A stretch of DNA of 64,000 bases from positions 932,501-996,500 of the forward strand of contig NW_026870560.1 of assembly GCF_963576545.1 (NCBI RefSeq), in the 5' to 3' direction. This DNA comes from Limanda limanda (taxonomy: Eukaryota > Chordata > Actinopteri > Pleuronectiformes > Pleuronectidae). Both the position numbers and the translations under genes were made by a program. The notes beneath the pieces are model-generated. The model saw only the letters and a list, made by a program, of their open reading frames with translations. It was not told the DNA's origin and ran no database searches. Below are positions 22,705 through 34,612 of this stretch, piece by piece. How positions within the stretch are numbered: position 1 is the first letter of the stretch; each line of letters opens with the position of its first letter.

Positions 22705-24481
22705 AGTCTCTCCGACCTTCACAAAAAACGTTATTCAAGAATATCTCTTTCTCCTATGTGCTTTCATCCCTAACCCTAACCCTAACCCTTCCGAAAGTCG
22801 GAGAAGCTCAAGGATGGTACCGATCGATGCGCGCTACCCCATTTAGTGGGGGTAGAGCCTACTTGCAAGTCTCTCCGACCTTCACAAAAAAAGTTATTCA
22901 AGAATATCTCTTTCTCCTATGTGCTTTCATCCCTAACCCTAACCCTAACCCTTCCGAAAGTCGGAGAAGCTCAAGGATGGTACCGATCGATGCGCGCTAC
23001 CCCATTTAGTGGGGGTAGAGCCTACTTGCAAGTCTCTCCGACCTTCACAAAAAAAGTTATTCAAGAATATCTCTTTCTCCTATGTGCTTTCATCCCTAAC
23101 CCTAACCCTAACCCTTCCGAAAGTCGGAGAAGCTCAAGGATGGTACCGATCGATGCGCGCTACCCCATTTAGTGGGGGTAGAGCCTACTTGCAAGTCTCT
23201 CCGACCTTCACAAAAAAAGTTATTCAAGAATATCTCTTTCTCCTATGTGCTTTCATCCCTAACCCTAACCCTAACCCTTCCGAAAGTCGGAGAAGCTCAA
23301 GGATGGTACTGATCGATGCGCGCAACCCCATTTAGTGGGGGTAGAGCCTACTTGCAAGTCTCTCCAACCTTCACAAAAAAAGTTATTCAAGAATATCTCC
23401 TCAGATTTTGGGGGAATTTCGTCGGTCGACCTCTTCCGAAGGTCGTACAAGCTCGGGGATGGTACCAATCGATCTGCAGGACCCAAATTAGTCCAGATGC
23501 AACCACTTTCCAAGTCTCTCCGACCTTCACAAAAAAAGTTATTCAAGAATATCTCTTTCTCCTATGTGCTTTCATCCCTAACCCTAACCCTAACCCTTCC
23601 GAAAGTCGGAGAAGCTCAAGGATGGTACCGATCGATGCGCGCTACCCCATTTAGTGGGGGTAGAGCCTACTTGCAAGTCTCTCCGACCTTCACAAAAAAA
23701 GTTATTCAAGAATATCTCTTTCTCCTATGTGCTTTCATCCCTAACCCTAACCCTAACCCTAACCCTTCCGAAAGTCGGAGAAGCTCAAGGATGGTACTGA
23801 TCGATGCGCGCAACCCCATTTAGTGGGGGTAGAGCCTACTTGCAAGTCTCTCCGACCTTCACAAAAAAAGTTATTCAAGAATATCTCCTCAGATTTTGGG
23901 GGAATTTCGTCGGTCGACCTCTTCCGAAGGTCGTACAAGCTCGGGGATGGTACCAATCGATCTGCAGGACCCAAATTAGTCCAGATGCAACCACTTTCCA
24001 AGTCTCTCCGACCTTCACAAAAAAAGTTATTCAAGAATATCTCTTTCTCCTATGTGCTTTCATCCCTAACCCTAACCCTAACCCTTCCGAAAGTCGGAGA
24101 AGCTCAAGGATGGTACCGATCGATGCGCGCTACCCCATTTAGTGGGGGTAGAGCCTACTTGCAAGTCTCTCCGACCTTCACAAAAAAAGTTATTCAAGAA
24201 TATCTCTTTCTCCTATGTGCTTTCATCCCTAACCCTAACCCTAACCCTTCCAAAAGTCGGAGAAGCTCAAGGATGGTACCGATCGATGCGCGCAACCCCA
24301 TTTAGTGGGGGTAGAGCCTACTTGCAAGTCTCTCCGACCTTCACAAAAAAAGTTATTCAAGAATATCTCCTCAGATTTGGGGGAATTTCGTCGGTCGACC
24401 TCTTCCGAAGGTCGTACAAGCTCGGGGATGGTACCAATCGATCCGCAGGACCCAAATTAGTCCAGATGCAACCACTTTCCA
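22705..24481 (+). repeat. Large block, copy 1: A*AAA B'AA B'AA B (1777 bp)
   Basis: It begins with an A carrying ACGTT (A*), then three A, a 156-bp B with CTCCAACC in its box, two A, a second 156-bp B, two A and a normal B. The A at 23676-23844 has one extra CCCTAA (five C-runs, 169 bp), the only such monomer in the window, which makes this copy 6 bp longer than the other five. The A before the last B has CCAAAAG. Confidence 0.93.
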
Positions 24482-25769
24482 AGTCTCTCCGACCTTCACA
24501 AAAAAAGTTATTCAAGAATATCTCTTTCTCCTATGTGCTTTCATCCCTAACCCTAACCCTAACCCTTCCGAAAGTCGGAGAAGCTCAAAGATGGTACCGA
24601 TCGATGCGCGCTACCCCATTTAGTGGGGGTAGAGCCTACTTGCAAGTCTCTCCGACCTTCACAAAAAAAGTTATTCAAGAATATCTCTTTCTCCTATGTG
24701 CTTTCATCCCTAACCCTAACCCTAACCCTTCCGAAAGTCGGAGAAGCTCAAGGATGGTACCGATCGATGCGCGCAACCCCATTTAGTGGGGGTAGAGCCT
24801 ACTTGCAAGTCTCTCCGACCTTCACAAAAAAAGTTATTCAAGAATATCTCCTCAGATTTGGGGGAATTTCGTCGGTCGACCTCTTCCGAAGGTCGTACAA
24901 GCTCGGGGATGGTACCAATCGATCTGCAGGACCCAAATTAGTCCAGATGCAACCACTTTTCAAGTCTCTCCGACCTTCACAAAAAAAGTTATTCAAGAAT
25001 ATCTCTTTCTCCTATGTGCTTTCATCCCTAACCCTAACCCTAACCCTTCCGAAAGTCGGAGAAGCTCAAGGATGGTACCGATCGATGCGCGCTACCCCAT
25101 TTAGTGGGGGTAGAGCCTACTTGCAAGTCTCTCCGACCTTCACAAAAAAAGTTATTCAAGAATATCTCTTTCTCCTATGTGCTTTCATCCCTAACCCTAA
25201 CCCTAACCCTTCCGAAAGTCGGAGAAGCTCAAGGATGGTACCGATCGATGTGCGCAACCCCATTTAGTGGGGGTAGAGCCTACTTGCAAGTCTCTCCGAC
25301 CTTCACAAAAAAAGTTATTCAAGAATATCTCCTCAGATTTGGGGGAATTTCGTCGGTCGACCTCTTCCGAAGGTCGTACAAGCTCGGGGATGGTACCAAT
25401 CGATCCGCAGGACCCAAATTAGTCCAGATGCAACCACTTTCCAAGTCTCTCCGACCTTCACAAAAAAAGTTATTCAAGAATATCTCTTTCTCCTATGTGC
25501 TTTCATCCCTAACCCTAACCCTAACCCTTCCGAAAGTCGGAGAAGCTCAAGGATGGTACCGATCGATGCGCGCTACCCCATTTAGTGGGGGTAGAGCCTA
25601 CTTGCAAGTCTCTCCGACCTTCACAAAAAAAGTTATTCAAGAATATCTCTCTCTCCTATGTGCTTTCATCCCTAACCCTAACCCTAACCCTTCCGAAAGT
25701 CGGAGAAGCTCAAGGATGGTACCGATCGATGCGCGCTACCCCATTTAGTGGGGGTAGAGCCTACTTGCA
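24482..25769 (+). repeat. AA, BAA, BAA linking two large blocks
   Basis: B monomers start at 24808 and 25289 with trimer spacing of 481 bp. Private variants are GCTCAAAGATGG near 24589, CCACTTTTCAAG near 24960, GATGTGCGC at 25251 and ATCTCTCTCTCC near 25651. Confidence 0.92.
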
Positions 25770-27540
25770 AGTCTCTCCGACCTTCACAAAAAACGTTATT
25801 CAAGAATATCTCTTTCTCCTATGTGCTTTCATCCCTAACCCTAACCCTAACCCTTCCGAAAGTCGGAGAAGCTCAAGGATGGTACCGATCGATGCGCGCT
25901 ACCCCATTTAGTGGGGGTAGAGCCTACTTGCAAGTCTCTCCGACCTTCACAAAAAAAGTTATTCAAGAATATCTCTTTCTCCTATGTGCTTTCATCCCTA
26001 ACCCTAACCCTAACCCTTCCGAAAGTCGGAGAAGCTCAAGGATGGTACCGATCGATGCGCGCTACCCCATTTAGTGGGGGTAGAGCCTACTTGCAAGTCT
26101 CTCCGACCTTCACAAAAAAAGTTATTCAAGAATATCTCTTTCTCCTATGTGCTTTCATCCCTAACCCTAACCCTAACCCTTCCGAAAGTCGGAGAAGCTC
26201 AAGGATGGTACCGATCGATGCGCGCTACCCCATTTAGTGGGGGTAGAGCCTACTTGCAAGTCTCTCCGACCTTCACAAAAAAAGTTATTCAAGAATATCT
26301 CTTTCTCCTATGTGCTTTCATCCCTAACCCTAACCCTAACCCTTCCGAAAGTCGGAGAAGCTCAAGGATGGTACTGATCGATGCGCGCAACCCCATTTAG
26401 TGGGGGTAGAGCCTACTTGCAAGTCTCTCCAACCTTCACAAAAAAAGTTATTCAAGAATATCTCCTCAGATTTTGGGGGAATTTCGTCGGTCGACCTCTT
26501 CCGAAGGTCGTACAAGCTCGGGGATGGTACCAATCGATCTGCAGGACCCAAATTAGTCCAGATGCAACCACTTTCCAAGTCTCTCCGACCTTCACAAAAA
26601 AAGTTATTCAAGAATATCTCTTTCTCCTATGTGCTTTCATCCCTAACCCTAACCCTAACCCTTCCGAAAGTCGGAGAAGCTCAAGGATGGTACCGATCGA
26701 TGCGCGCTACCCCATTTAGTGGGGGTAGAGCCTACTTGCAAGTCTCTCCGACCTTCACAAAAAAAGTTATTCAAGAATATCTCTTTCTCCTATGTGCTTT
26801 CATCCCTAACCCTAACCCTAACCCTTCCGAAAGTCGGAGAAGCTCAAGGATGGTACTGATCAATGCGCGCAACCCCATTTAGTGGGGGTAGAGCCTACTT
26901 GCAAGTCTCTCCGACCTTCACAAAAAAAGTTATTCAAGAATATCTCCTCAGATTTTGGGGGAATTTCGTCGGTCGACCTCTTCCGAAGGTCGTACAAGCT
27001 CGGGGATGGTACCAATCGATCTGCAGGACCCAAATTAGTCCAGATGCAACCACTTTCCAAGTCTCTCCGACCTTCACAAAAAAAGTTATTCAAGAATATC
27101 TCTTTCTCCTATGTGCTTTCATCCCTAACCCTAACCCTAACCCTTCCGAAAGTCGGAGAAGCTCAAGGATGGTACCGATCGATGCGCGCTACCCCATTTA
27201 GTGGGGGTAGAGCCTACTTGCAAGTCTCTCCGACCTTCACAAAAAAAGTTATTCAAGAATATCTCTTTCTCCTATGTGCTTTCATCCCTAACCCTAACCC
27301 TAACCCTTCCAAAAGTCGGAGAAGCTCAAGGATGGTACCGATCGATGCGCGCAACCCCATTTAGTGGGGGTAGAGCCTACTTGCAAGTCTCTCCGACCTT
27401 CACAAAAAAAGTTATTCAAGAATATCTCCTCAGATTTGGGGGAATTTCGTCGGTCGACCTCTTCCGAAGGTCGTACAAGCTCGGGGATGGTACCAATCGA
27501 TCCGCAGGACCCAAATTAGTCCAGATGCAACCACTTTCCA
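25770..27540 (+). repeat. Large block, copy 2 (1771 bp)
   Basis: It has the same A*AAA B'AA B'AA B order as the first block and the same CCAACC marker in its first 156-bp B at 26422. A private CpG-to-CpA change, GATCAATGCG at 26862, sits in the A before the second B'. This block and the sequence after it have a second, younger relative at 34.6-39.9 kb. Confidence 0.93.
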
Positions 27541-30500
27541 AGTCTCTCCGACCTTCACAAAAAAAGTTATTCAAGAATATCTCTTTCTCCTATGTGCTTT
27601 CATCCCTAACCCTAACCCTTCCGAAAGTCGGAGAAGCTCAAGGATGGTACCGATCGATGCGCGCTACCCCATTTAGTGGGGGTAGAGCCTACTTGCAAGT
27701 CTCTCCGACCTTCACAAAAAAAGTTATTCAAGAATATCTCTTTCTCCTATGTGCTTTCATCCCTAACCCTAACCCTAACCCTTCCGAAAGTCGGAGAAGC
27801 TCAAGGATGGTACCGATCGATGCGCGCAACCCCATTTAGTGGGGGTAGAGCCTACTTGCAAGTCTCTCCGACCTTCACAAAAAAAGTTATTCAAGAATAT
27901 CTCCTCAGATTTGGGGGAATTTCGTCGGTCGACCTCTTCCGAAGGTCGTACAAGCTCGGGGATGGTACCAATCGATCTGCAGGACCCAAATTAGTCCAGA
28001 TGCAACCACTTTCCAAGTCTCTCCGACCTTCACAAAAAAAGTTATTCAAGAATATCTCTTTCTCCTATGTGCTTTCATCCCTAACCCTAACCCTAACCCT
28101 TCCGAAAGTCGGAGAAGCTCAAGGATGGTACCGATCGATGCGCGCTACCCCATTTAGTGGGGGTAGAGCCTACTTGCAAGTCTCTCCGACCTTCACAAAA
28201 AAAGTTATTCAAGAATATCTCTTTCTCCTATGTGCTTTCATCCCTAACCCTAACCCTAACCCTTCCGAAAGTCGGAGAAGCTCAAGGATGGTACCGATCG
28301 ATGCGCGCAACCCCATTTAGTGGGGGTAGAGCCTACTTGCAAGTCTCTCCGACCTTCACAAAAAAAGTTATTCAAGAATATCTCCTCAGATTTGGGGGAA
28401 TTTCGTTGGTCGACCTCTTCCGAAGGTCGTACAAGCTCGGGGATGGTACCAATCGATCCGCAGGACCCAAATTAGTCCAGATGCAACCACTTTCCAAGTC
28501 TGTCCGACCTTCACAAAAAAAGTTATTCAAGAATATCTCTTTCTCCTATGTGCTTTCATCCCTAACCCTAACCCTAACCCTTCCGAAAGTCGGAGAAGCT
28601 CAAGGATGGTACCGATCGATGCGCGCTACCCCATTTAGTGGGGGTAGAGCCTACTTGCAAGTCTCTCCGACCTTCACAAAAAAAGTTATTCAAGAATATC
28701 TCTTTCTCCTATGTGCTTTCATCCCTAACCCTAACCCTAACCCTTCCGAAAGTCGGAGAAGCTCAAGGATGGTACCGATCGATGCGCGCTACCCCATTTA
28801 GTGGGGGTAGAGCCTACTTGCAAGTCTCTCCGACCTTCACAAAAAAAGTTATTCAAGAATATCTCTTTCTCCTATGTGCTTTCATCCCTAACCCTAACCC
28901 TAACCCTTCCGAAAGTCGGAGAAGCTCAAGGATGGTACTGATCGATGCGCGCAACCCCATTTAGTGGGGGTAGAGCCTACTTGCAAGTCTCTCCTACCTT
29001 CACAAAAAAAGTTATTCAAGAATATCTCCTCAGATTTGGGGGAATTTCGTCGGTCGACCTCTTCCGAAGGTCGTACAAGCTCGGGGATGGTACCAATCGA
29101 TCCGCAGGACCCAAATTAGTCCAGATGCAACCACTTTCCAAGTCTCTCCGACCTTCACAAAAAAAGTTATTCAAGAATATCTCTTTCTCCTATGTGCTTT
29201 CATCCCTAACCCTAACCCTAACCCTTCCGAAAGTCGGAGAAGCTCAAGGATGGTACCGATCGATGCGCGCTACCCCATTTAGTGGGGGTAGAGCCTACTT
29301 GCAAGTCTCTCCGACCTTCACAAAAAAAGTTATTCAAGAATATCTCTTTCTCCTATGTGCTTTCATCCCTAACCCTAACCCTAACCCTTCCGAAAGTCGG
29401 AGAAGCTCAAGGATGGTACCGATCGATGCGCGCTACCCCATTTAGTGGGGGTAGAGCCTACTTGCAAGTCTCTCCGACCTTCACAAAAAAAGTTATTCAA
29501 GAATATCTCTTTCTCCTATGTGCTTTCATCCCTAACCCTAACCCTAACCCTTCCGAAAGTCGGAGAAGCTCAAGGATGGTACTGATCGATGCGCGCAACC
29601 CCATTTAGTGGGGGTAGAGCCTACTTGCAAGTCTCTCCGACCTTCACAAAAAAAGTTATTCAAGAATATCTCCTCAGATTTGGGGGAATTTCGTCGGTCG
29701 ACCTCTTCCGAAGGTCGTACAAGCTCGGGGATGGTACCAATCGATCCGCAGGACCCAAATTAGTCCAGATGCAACCACTTTCCAAGTCTCTCCGACCTTC
29801 ACAAAAAAAGTTATTCAAGAATATCTCTTTCTCCTATGTGCTTTCATCCCTAACCCTAACCCTAACCCTTCCGAAAGTCGGAGAAGCTCAAGGATGGTAC
29901 CGATCGATGCGCGCTACCCCATTTAGTGGGGGTAGAGCCTACTTGCAAGTCTCTCCGACCTTCACAAAAAAAGTTATTCAAGAATATCTCTTTCTCCTAT
30001 GTGCTTTCATCCCTAACCCTAACCCTAACCCTTCCGAAAGTCGGAGAAGCTCAAGGATGGTACCGATCGATGCGCGCTACCCCATTTAGTGGGGGTAGAG
30101 CCTACTTGCAAGTCTCTCCGACCTTCACAAAAAAAGTTATTCAAGAATATCTCCTCAGATTTGGGGGAATTTCGTCGGTCGACCTCTTCCGAAGGTCGTA
30201 CAAGCTCGGGGATGGTACCAATCGATCCGCAGGACCCAAATTAGTCCAGATGCAACCACTTTCCAAGTCTCTCCGACCTTCACAAAAAAAGTTATTCAAG
30301 AATATCTCTTTCTCCTATGTGCTTTCATCCCTAACCCTAACCCTAACCCTTCCGAAAGTCGGAGAAGCTCAAGGATGGTACCGATCGATGCGCGCTACCC
30401 CATTTAGTGGGGGTAGAGCCTACTTGCAAGTCTCTCCGACCTTCACAAAAAAAGTTATTCAAGAATATCTCTTTCTCCTATGTGCTTTCATCCCTAACCC

Positions 30501-30591
30501 TAACCCTAACCCTTCCGAAAGTCGGAGAAGCTCAAGGATGGTACCGATCGATGCGCGCTACCCCATTTAGTGGGGGTAGAGCCTACTTGCA
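27541..30591 (+). repeat. Trimer-rich stretch: AA BAA BAAA BAAA BAA BAA
   Basis: B monomers start at 27861, 28342, 28986, 29630 and 30111. The first A (27541) is a 157-bp form. Markers include TTCGTTGGTCG at 28407 and CTGTCCGACC at 28502; the second is repeated at 36217. CTCCTACC near 28995 is a change at the box CpG. The stretch corresponds to 35250-38143 with one A monomer more. Confidence 0.9.
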
Positions 30592-33500
30592 AGTCTCTCC
30601 GACCTTCACAAAAAACGTTATTCAAGAATATCTCTTTCTCCTATGTGCTTTCATCCCTAACCCTAACCCTAACCCTTCCGAAAGTCGGAGAAGCTCAAGG
30701 ATGGTACCGATCGATGCGCGCTACCCCATTTAGTGGGGGTAGAGCCTACTTGCAAGTCTCTCCGACCTTCACAAAAAAAGTTATTCAAGAATATCTCTTT
30801 CTCCTATGTGCTTTCATCCCTAACCCTAACCCTAACCCTTCCGAAAGTCGGAGAAGCTCAAGGATGGTACCGATCGATGCGCGCTACCCCATTTAGTGGG
30901 GGTAGAGCCTACTTGCAAGTCTCTCCGACCTTCACAAAAAAAGTTATTCAAGAATATCTCTTTCTCCTATGTGCTTTCATCCCTAACCCTAACCCTAACC
31001 CTTCCGAAAGTCGGAGAAGCTCAAGGATGGTACCGATCGATGCGCGCTACCCCATTTAGTGGGGGTAGAGCCTACTTGCAAGTCTCTCCGACCTTCACAA
31101 AAAAAGTTATTCAAGAATATCTCTTTCTCCTATGTGCTTTCATCCCTAACCCTAACCCTAACCCTTCCGAAAGTCGGAGAAGCTCAAGGATGGTACTGAT
31201 CGATGCGCGCAACCCCATTTAGTGGGGGTAGAGCCTACTTGCAAGTCTCTCCAACCTTCACAAAAAAAGTTATTCAAGAATATCTCCTCAGATTTTGGGG
31301 GAATTTCGTCGGTCGACCTCTTCCGAAGGTCGTACAAGCTCGGGGATGGTACCAATCGATCTGCAGGACCCAAATTAGTCCAGATGCAACCACTTTCCAA
31401 GTCTCTCCGACCTTCACAAAAAAAGTTATTCAAGAATATCTCTTTCTCCTATGTGCTTTCATCCCTAACCCTAACCCTAACCCTTCCGAAAGTCGGAGAA
31501 GCTCAAGGATGGTACCGATCGATGCGCGCTACCCCATTTAGTGGGGGTAGAGCCTACTTGCAAGTCTCTCCGACCTTCACAAAAAAAGTTATTCAAGAAT
31601 ATCTCTTTCTCCTATGTGCTTTCATCCCTAACCCTAACCCTAACCCTTCCGAAAGTCGGAGAAGCTCAAGGATGGTACTGATCGATGCGCGCAACCCCAT
31701 TTAGTGGGGGTAGAGCCTACTTGCAAGTCTCTCCGACCTTCACAAAAAAAGTTATTCAAGAATATCTCCTCAGATTTTGGGGGAATTTCGTCGGTCGACC
31801 TCTTCCGAAGGTCGTACAAGCTCGGGGATGGTACCAATCGATCTGCAGGACCCAAATTAGTCCAGATGCAACCACTTTCCAAGTCTCTCCGACCTTCACA
31901 AAAAAAGTTATTCAAGAATATCTCTTTCTCCTATGTGCTTTCATCCCTAACCCTAACCCTAACCCTTCCGAAAGTCGGAGAAGCTCAAGGATGGTACCGA
32001 TCGATGCGCGCTACCCCATTTAGTGGGGGTAGAGCCTACTTGCAAGTCTCTCCGACCTTCACAAAAAAAGTTATTCAAGAATATCTCTTTCTCCTATGTG
32101 CTTTCATCCCTAACCCTAACCCTAACCCTTCCAAAAGTCGGAGAAGCTCAAGGATGGTACCGATTGATGCGCGCAACCCCATTTAGTGGGGGTAGAGCCT
32201 ACTTGCAAGTCTCTCCGACCTTCACAAAAAAAGTTATTCAAGAATATCTCCTCAGATTTGGGGGAATTTCGTCGGTCGACCTCTTCCGAAGGTCGTACAA
32301 GCTCGGGGATGGTACCAATCGATCCGCAGGACCCAAATTAGTCCAGATGCAACCACTTTCCAAGTCTCTCCGACCTTCACAAAAAAAGTTATTCAAGAAT
32401 ATCTCTTTCTCCTATGTGCTTTCATCCCTAACCCTAACCCTAACCCTTCCGAAAGTCGGAGAAGCTCAAGGATGGTACCGATCGATGCGCGCTACCCCAT
32501 TTAGTGGGGGTAGAGCCTACTTGCAAGTCTCTCCGACCTTCACAAAAAAAGTTATTCAAGAATATCTCTTTCTCCTATGTGCTTTCATCCCTAACCCTAA
32601 CCCTAACCCTTCCGAAAGTCGGAGAAGCTCAAGGATGGTACCGATCGATGCGCGCTACCCCATTTAGTGGGGGTAGAGCCTACTTGCAAGTCTCTCCGAC
32701 CTTCACAAAAAAAGTTATTCAAGAATATCTCTTTCTCCTATGTGCTTTCATCCCTAACCCTAACCCTAACCCTTCCGAAAGTCGGAGAAGCTCAAGGATG
32801 GTACCGATCGATGCGCGCTACCCCATTTAGTGGGGGTAGAGCCTACTTGCAAGTCTCTCCGACCTTCACAAAAAAAGTTATTCAAGAATATCTCTTTCTC
32901 CTATGTGCTTTCATCCCTAACCCTAACCCTAACCCTTCCGAAAGTCGGAGAAGCTCAAGGATGGTACTGATCGATGCGCGCAACCCCATTTAGTGGGGGT
33001 AGAGCCTACTTGCAAGTCTCTCCGACCTTCACAAAAAAAGTTATTCAAGAATATCTCCTCAGATTTGGGGGAATTTCGTCGGTCGACCTTTTCCGAAGGT
33101 CGTACAAGCTCGGGGATGGTACCAATCGATCCGCAGGACCCAAATTAGTCCAGATGCAACCACTTTCCAAGTCTCTCCGACCTTCACAAAAAAAGTTATT
33201 CAAGAATATCTCTTTCTCCTATGTGCTTTCATCCCTAACCCTAACCCTAACCCTTCCGAAAGTCGGAGAAGCTCAAGGATGGTACTGATCGATGCGCGCT
33301 ACCCCATTTAGTGGGGGTAGAGCCTACTTGCAAGTCTCTCCGACCTTCACAAAAAAAGTTATTCAAGAATATCTCCTCAGATTTGGGGGAATTTCGTCGG
33401 TCGACCTCTTCCGAAGGTCGTACAAGCTCGGGGATGGTACCAATCGATCCGCAGGACCCAAATTAGTCCAGATGCAACCACTTTCCAAGTCTCTCCGACC

Positions 33501-33813
33501 TTCACAAAAAAAGTTATTCAAGAATATCTCTTTCTCCTATGTGCTTTCATCCCTAACCCTAACCCTAACCCTTCCGAAAGTCGGAGAAGCTCAAGGATGG
33601 TACCGATCGATGCGCGCTACCCCATTTAGTGGGGGTAGAGCCTACTTGCAAGTCTCTCCGACCTTCACAAAAAAAGTTATTCAAGAATATCTCTTTCTCC
33701 TATGTGCTTTCATCCCTAACCCTAACCCTAACCCTTCCGAAAGTCGGAGAAGCTCAAGGATGGTACTGATCGATGCGCGCAACCCCATTTAGTGGGGGTA
33801 GAGCCTACTTGCA
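30592..33813 (+). repeat. 3222-bp 20-monomer HOR, copy 1
   Basis: The order is A*AAA B'AA B'AA B AAAA BABAA, that is the large block plus four A plus a 799-bp pentamer. Fifteen A, two 156-bp B and three 155-bp B give 3222 bp. The marker CGATTGATGCG at 32165 is in the A before the third B and recurs at the same slot at 41814 and 46797. The first B of its pentamer (33015) has CTTTTCC. Confidence 0.94.
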
Positions 33814-34612
33814 AGTCTCTCCGACCTTCACAAAAAAAGTTATTCAAGAATATCTCCTCAGATTTGGGGGAATTTCGTCGGTCGACCTTTTCCGAAGGTC
33901 GTACAAGCTCGGGGATGGTACCAATCGATCCGCAGGACCCAAATTAGTCCAGATGCAACCACTTTCCAAGTCTCTCCGACCTTCACAAAAAAAGTTATTC
34001 AAGAATATTTCTTTCTCCTATGTGCTTTCATCCCTAACCCTAACCCTAACCCTTCCGAAAGTCGGAGAAGCTCAAGGATGGTACTGATCGATGCGCGCTA
34101 CCCCATTTAGTGGGGGTAGAGCCTACTTGCAAGTCTCTCCGACCTTCACAAAAAAAGTTATTCAAGAATATCTCCTCAGATTTGGGGGAATTTCGTCGGT
34201 CGACCTCTTCCGAAGGTCGTACAAGCTCGGGGATGGTACCAATCGATCCGCAGGACCCAAATTAGTCCAGATGCAACCACTTTCCAAGTCTCTCCGACCT
34301 TCACAAAAAAAGTTATTCAAGAATATCTCTTTCTCCTATGTGCTTTCATCCCTAACCCTAACCCTAACCCTTCCGAAAGTCGGAGAAGCTCAAGGATGGT
34401 ACCGATCGATGCGCGCTACCCCATTTAGTGGGGGTAGAGCCTACTTGCAAGTCTCTCCGACCTTCACAAAAAAAGTTATTCAAGAATATCTCTTTCTCCT
34501 ATGTGCTTTCATCCCTAACCCTAACCCTAACCCTTCCGAAAGTCGGAGAAGCTCAAGGATGGTACTGATCGATGCGCGCAACCCCATTTAGTGGGGGTAG
34601 AGCCTACTTGCA
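33814..34612 (+). repeat. 799-bp pentamer (BABAA)
   Basis: B at 33814 is CTTTTCC-type, followed by one A with GGTACT/GCTACCCC, B at 34132 and two A. A private ATATTTCTTTC change occurs near 34010. It is a tandem repeat of the pentamer just upstream. Confidence 0.93.

Noticed and set aside
23271..23546. Minus-strand open frame of 91 codons over each 156-bp B monomer
   Set aside because: It appears only where the extra T of the B variant shifts the frame, and begins and ends inside repeat units. This is a by-product of the insertion, not a gene.
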